A stretch of DNA of 64,000 nucleotides, from the NCBI GenBank assembly GCA_029718625.1, contig CM056376.1:92288899-92352898 (forward strand), given 5' to 3'. Numbering within the stretch: the stretch's first letter is position 1; each line of letters starts with the position of its first letter. Shown piece by piece: positions 59,251 through 64,000 of this stretch. The position numbers and the translations under genes were made by a program. The notes beneath the pieces were generated by a model. The model saw only the letters and a list, made by a program, of their open reading frames with translations. It was not told where the DNA came from and did not search any database. Source of the DNA: Synaphobranchus kaupii. Its lineage: Eukaryota > Chordata > Actinopteri > Anguilliformes > Synaphobranchidae.

Positions 59251-60282
59251 ATTATGAGAAAAATCCCTCATCAAGAAATAATTATTTTTAACAAAACCAC
59301 GTGTGCCACAATTATTGGCACCCCAGCATTTATATATAGAATAAAGTAATAATTTTTAATATTTGGTCGCATATCCTTTGCATGCCATGACTTATTGATG
59401 TCTGTGACCCAACAACATCAAAAGACTTGATATCTTATTTTCTGGTACTCTTACATGCGATATTTTAACGTCTCTGCATTTGAATGGATCTCTGTGGGAA
59501 TTGGGGGTGGGACTATATTTAGCTGTAAATTATGTTGGAACAGTATGGAATACATGGTTGGTAAAATGGCTGTAAGTCATCAAGGGTCTGAGGTATCAAA
59601 CGAGCCTCAAACCAACACTCTGCTGCCAGATGTGCAGTAGACATGGATGGATCACTTTAAGGGTTGTTTCTCCTGACAAATTTTCCTATTGAACTCTATG
59701 GGAAAATAAGTCAGGAGAAGAAACCCTTCGTTATCCATCCATATCTACTGTATTTCTGGCAGCAGAGTGATGGTTTAAGGCTTGTTTGATACGTCAGACC
59801 CTTGATGACTTAAAGCCATTTAGCCAACCATGTGTTCCATACTGTTCCAGTGTAATTTACAGCTAAATCTAGTCCCACGCCCCAATTCTCATAGGGATCC
59901 ATTCAAATGTAGAGTCGTTATAGTATCACTTGTAAGAGTACCAGAAAATAAGATATCAAGAGCCTTTTGATGTTGTTGGGTCACAGACATCAGGAAGTCA
60001 TGGCATGTAAAGGATATGTGACCAAATATTAAAAATGTTATTTTATATATAAATATAATAGATATAAATGCAGGGGTGCCAATAATTGTGGCAATAATTT
60101 TGTTAAAAATAATTATTTCTTGATGAGGGATTTTTTTTTCTCATAATAAACTTACTTCAATTAAAGGTTGGATTTTTCTCACTTTTTCAGTGTGAGATTA
60201 AGCTAATTCACCAAACGGTGAATTTTTTATAACCCTTTTTACTCATCTTTACCCGGGGTGCCAATAATAGTGGAGGGCACTG
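59251..60282. mobile_element. Long foldback element with Tc1-type terminus
   Basis: The arms 59251-59686 and 59700-60147 are inverted copies, visibly about 85-90% identical, separated by a loop of about 13 bp. Beyond the right arm the sequence continues to a Tc1-like end, GGGTGCCAATAATAGTGGAG then GGCACTG, followed by TA (60283-60284). The same TIR core (CAATTATTGGCACCCC) occurs inside the left arm at 59310 as an inner repeat, but the outer left terminus is missing. No transposase is encoded. Confidence 0.85.
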
Positions 60283-60284
60283 TA

Positions 60285-62181
60285 TATGCCTACTATAACA
60301 AGAAAATGGTGTTTCGGCACCAATTATCCGTAACTATTCTAAATGACTGGGCAAATATATTTGCCTCATTACCATTTTTGAGACTGCATGCATGTATTTT
60401 TTGCAATACTGAGAGAAAGACAAAAATTGTGTACAGACCTCCCTTATGGAAATGTAATATACTGCAGTATACTTTAAATATAATGTGAAGATAATTTTGA
60501 TATATTTACAATATACTGTAGCATATTCTTTTTCCATAGGGGCTACTTCATGGTGATTTAAACGTTCATAGTTGAAATAATATAGTATTGAGGTTGGCCA
60601 TAACTTCGTTCTATTTTTCAGCTAAAAACTGAATTGTACAATTGGAAATTCATCATTATTTTCAGCTTTGGTCAACATAGAATATAAGCAAGCAGGTTGG
60701 CATTTGTTTACAGGGATGTGTATTGATTTTGTGTTTTGCATATTTCCATGTCTGTTGAAAATCGATATTTTCTATTCAAGCAATTTGTTTCGGGCGCTGG
60801 TTCAAAATTCGTATTTGGAAAATGAAAGGCTGTTGTAGACCAGTTATGTACACGTTTGATTCTTGTGAGCTATTCAAAGGTCGTTTCACATTGCTCTGAC
60901 CATGGCAGCTTCAAAAGACAGAAGACTTGCGCCATCTAGTGTGTGTAAAATGCAACTCACCCTCATGCCCTTTTCTACATTTTGCACTTTCCTCTGCTTT
61001 TCAACACAACAGGTTCGCAAGACCTATAAGCCGAAACTTTGAGAACGTTTTACACTGTATACTGGAATTATGAAGCTCCAATAGGTTGAATCATTGTATT
61101 TACATGGTCTCAAATATTAATAAATCTTATTTCCCGCTGTTTGTGCGGCACTGAGATAGGCTATAGGTGAACACGCCTGCCTCACGTTATTTGTTTATTT
61201 TTCAACGTATTGATTTTCTTCTTTTATGTGATGCTTTTAAAGCTTTACAGGCTCAATCGTCCATTAAAACGTTTATATTGGCACAATCTGTCTAATTATG
61301 CTGGTTATAGCCTACACTGGAAGATAGCATCAACACCTGAATTCCAATCGACCAATTTGTTTCAGTAAAATAAGTGATTGTGTCAGACAGGGCTTGTGCC
61401 AATATGCTTGGACTGTATATTAACCTTTACTCATGAAATAATCATAAGTTAAAATAAGATCCCTCTGTCGGCTAAGTTTAATGATGGATTGTTCTTCTAT
61501 GACAAATATTTAAATTGTATATTTTGTAACAATAAACAGCAGCTTAAATCATTACAAATATATTTAAATGTAGTAGCCTGTTGTCAGCTGTTTGAATACC
61601 AGTAGACTGAACAGCCTGTTAGACTAAAAGCGTTTCTCTCCAATTCATGAGCCAACTGCCAAATTCATCAGCCTGTTCTTTCTAAACCTAATAGCCAACT
61701 TGGACATGCCTATAGCAAGCAGTAGAGAACCACATAAACAAGGCTTTCTCCAAACTGAAATGGAATGGGAGGTGTTAGGTGTGTGGGTTTGCAAGTCGCC
61801 TTTTCCCTTTTTTCTGGCTGTATAAGGGAGTTCTACATAATGCATTTGTGTATATTTTGTCAGGTCAGCGGATGACAGACAGCGGGGGAAACGTAGCAGA
61901 ATATAAATGCAATGGTTTCCTGTGAAGACATTAATACAGTAGTAATTGCTGTCGGTGTTGCAGGATATGAATGGGTCATGAATGTAGTAATGCAAGCACA
62001 ATGTAATACAATATTAATGTAATATTACAACATAAGGCTTAAAATATTTAAAATCGATACATTTTAATTAACATAACTGAGCCATTCTAGTCACACAAAT
62101 CTAAGAGCATTGCAAATGTACTGCCAAAGGCTATACTGTTTGTATGTTCTATTCTTTTGATTGAAATGGTGTAAATGGTGA
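60285..62181. other. No recognisable feature
   Basis: AT-rich 5' flank without coding signature. Confidence 0.45.
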
Positions 62182-62351
62182 AAAAGGTGTAAAATCCAAT
62201 GTCATTAGTCCTCACCAGTATTTTGTTCCAATCACCTGGATTTGCGGAATAGCACAATTATTCAGCCAGGAAGTAGAACTACGGTAATTATTGAATTCAG
62301 CTGGCTGAGTTCATGGGCGGAAGCAAAACATGGCAAGACTTTTCACCTCTG
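62182..62351. mobile_element. hAT-type MITE, copy 2
   Basis: Homologous to 14490-14680 (CCAATCACCTGGATTTGC, CAGCTGGCTGAGTTCATGGG), ending TTTTCACCTCTG. The left end is decayed and no TSD is evident. Confidence 0.75.
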
Positions 62352-62524
62352 GTCAGGCCATACTTGTACCCTACATGAAATCTGAACCCAAGACCTGTAT
62401 CTTGTAACAACTCATTTATTGCTGTTATAGATTAATTTTTAAAGATGATATTATAGATTATACCTTTAGTAACTAAAACAATACTGACAGGACAGCTATA
62501 TATGGAAATATGGGGCCTAATATC

Positions 62525-62548
62525 ATATATATATATATATATATATAT
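62525..62548 (+). repeat. (AT)n microsatellite
   Basis: Twelve AT units. Confidence 0.9.
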
Positions 62549-62828
62549 TGCAATACCTACCTTTATTCATGTTTTTAATGTAGATTTTGTTGTTAAAAGA
62601 AGGTGTTTTTGTATACAAGATATACTTGTGGACCCATACTTCAATAGAACATCCATATTACTTAGCCAGAGTGGATTTGCATTTAAATTGCTACCTTATT
62701 TGAAAATTTTGTATATAATATCTAATGAACTTGAACATCTAAATATCATAATCAAGTTAGGTAACTGGTTCGAATTTGCAATGCAGAAAGTATAATTGAG
62801 CTAAACATACATAAATACATACACAAAA

Positions 62829-63022
62829 CAGCGGCAGAACATCCAGGTTCAGAATGTAAAAGTCCTCCCCAGTATTTTGTTCCAATCACCTGGATTTACA
62901 AATTAGCAGAATCCTTCAGCCAGGAGGTAGAACTAATTAGTGAAATCACCTGGCTGAGTTCATGGGTGGAAGAAAAACATGGCAGGACTTTTACTTTCTG
63001 ACCCCTGAACTTTCCACTTCTG
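62829..63022. mobile_element. hAT-type MITE, copy 3
   Basis: Homologous to 14490-14680, with interior GGTAGAACTAATTAGTGAAAT. Ends CAGCGGCAGAACATCCAGG and, inverted, CAGAAGTGGAAAGTTCAGG. TSD not clear. Confidence 0.78.
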
Positions 63023-63179
63023 CAAAATCATTGCCTCTGCAAGACATTACTTATCCTATGAAAGAGTGGATCAGATTCTGTGACACAATCAGATGAAATA
63101 GTTACATTACTTGTGTGATGTGCTGAAGCATTTAAATATGTTTGGAAGCTTTATCATTTTTACAAATTAATATTTTTAA

Positions 63180-63735
63180 GCGGTGCAGCCGCTTCTATAT
63201 GTGACGTGTGTCCGTCTGTCTGTCCGTCCGTTCGTTCGTAGCATGAGATTTAAACCAATCAGGAGTCGCCTAGGCGTCACATGCCCAGGAATACAATAGT
63301 AGCTTGAGAAAAGCATGCCCAGCTTCAGACAGCTCTATCTCAAAAAATATACATGTCACAGCTTAGATATTCACACCATAGGAATCCTGGGAACCAGATG
63401 CACATCTGTATATGTCTTGTGTAGCTTAAAAACTGTAGTCGTGGTCACAAGTTAGAAAATGGGTTTGAAATTGAAATTACCAGCTGCTGCTAGAGTGGAG
63501 TTTTGAACATTCCACCATTTGTGTGAATGGGGAGCATGGTTTTCAAACAACACTGAATATTTTAAAAAACTAAAAATGTCACAGCTTAGATATTTACACC
63601 ATAGGAATTCTACATGAACCACATGAACATTTTGATACATATTATGTCTGTGTACCTTAAAAACTGTAGTCGTCGTCACAAGTTAGAAAATGGGTTTGAA
63701 ATGGATTGTTTTGAACATTCCACCTGTTAGCAAGG
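63180..63735. repeat. Unidentified repeat with a 223-bp tandem duplication
   Basis: ATGTCACAGCTTAGATATT, ACACCATAGGAAT, TTAAAAACTGTAGTCGT and CACAAGTTAGAAAATGGG recur at an offset of 223 bp (first unit 63341-63560, second 63563-63735; the second has about 20 bases deleted). A (GTCC/GTCT)n patch at 63207-63240 precedes it. No family assigned. Confidence 0.7.
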
Positions 63736-64000
63736 TGAGTCGCCATAGCAACCCCCCGAAGCAAAATCAATACAAAATCTACCACCAGTGTTCTGCTGGA
63801 CCCAGTCAGTTATGGAACGGCCCAACAATCCATGCACCGTCTTGAGTTTGGAATTCCATTGTTATTGTTCAAGTAATAATCTTTCCTGTTTGTTATCAGA
63901 GTACTAACTGTCATATTTCCTGTTTCTACTGAAATACCAATTGCTGTCCTTTTATCCCTATCTCTCTTTTACATGTTTGTTAAATGCAATGTCTGTAAGT
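63736..64000. other. No recognisable feature
   Basis: Non-coding sequence to the window edge. Confidence 0.4.

Overview
The window looks like vertebrate nuclear DNA, most likely from a teleost fish. There are no prokaryotic-style gene clusters. One short, unmistakable coding exon sits in a large expanse of non-coding DNA with (CA)n, (GT)n and (TAA)n microsatellites, poly-C runs, Tc1/mariner, hAT and TTAA-target elements, and SINE/LINE tails ending in TGGATGG. Species cannot be assigned.

The one confident gene is the first coding exon of a group III metabotropic glutamate receptor, best matched to GRM8 (mGlu8), on the minus strand at 55012-54500. It sits in a CpG-rich block of about 0.8 kb. 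It encodes the signal peptide and the start of the extracellular glutamate-binding domain, and ends in phase 0 at a GT donor. I found no second coding exon in the 54.5 kb below it, so positions 1-54499 read as part of a very long first intron (relative to coding exons), as is typical of this gene. Positions 55013-64000 hold the 5' UTR, possible upstream non-coding exon(s) and the 5' flank.

The rest is a layered record of transposable elements, many datable by target-site duplications (TSDs): (a) 0.8-3.0 kb, a 1.86 kb TTAA-flanked element with long terminal inverted repeats, carrying a decayed THAP-like ORF and an opposite-strand ORF resembling the Cys-rich cytoplasmic domain of P2X7, inserted into an older repeat whose second copy (4.6-5.6 kb) shows the uninterrupted site; (b) 14.5 kb, a hAT MITE with relatives at 62.2 and 62.8 kb; (c) 18.6-20.4 kb, a Tc1 element nested in a TTAA-flanked MITE; (d) 21.8-25.2 kb, an inverted pair of diverged repeats, one arm carrying two MITEs inserted within a few bases of each other; (e) 25.86-27.56 kb, a hAT element with a perfect 8-bp TSD; (f) 29-33 kb, two Tc1 relics each hit by the same hAT MITE family, plus a SINE with a 13-bp TSD; (g) 34.75 kb, another hAT MITE with perfect TSD; (h) 48.8 kb, a 5'-truncated copy of the SINE/LINE tail; (i) 59.25-60.28 kb, a near-perfect 0.9 kb foldback ending in a Tc1-type terminus.

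The remaining intronic and upstream sequence has no recognisable coding content. It probably contains conserved regulatory elements, but that cannot be judged from one genome. No CRISPR array, rRNA or functional tRNA was seen.
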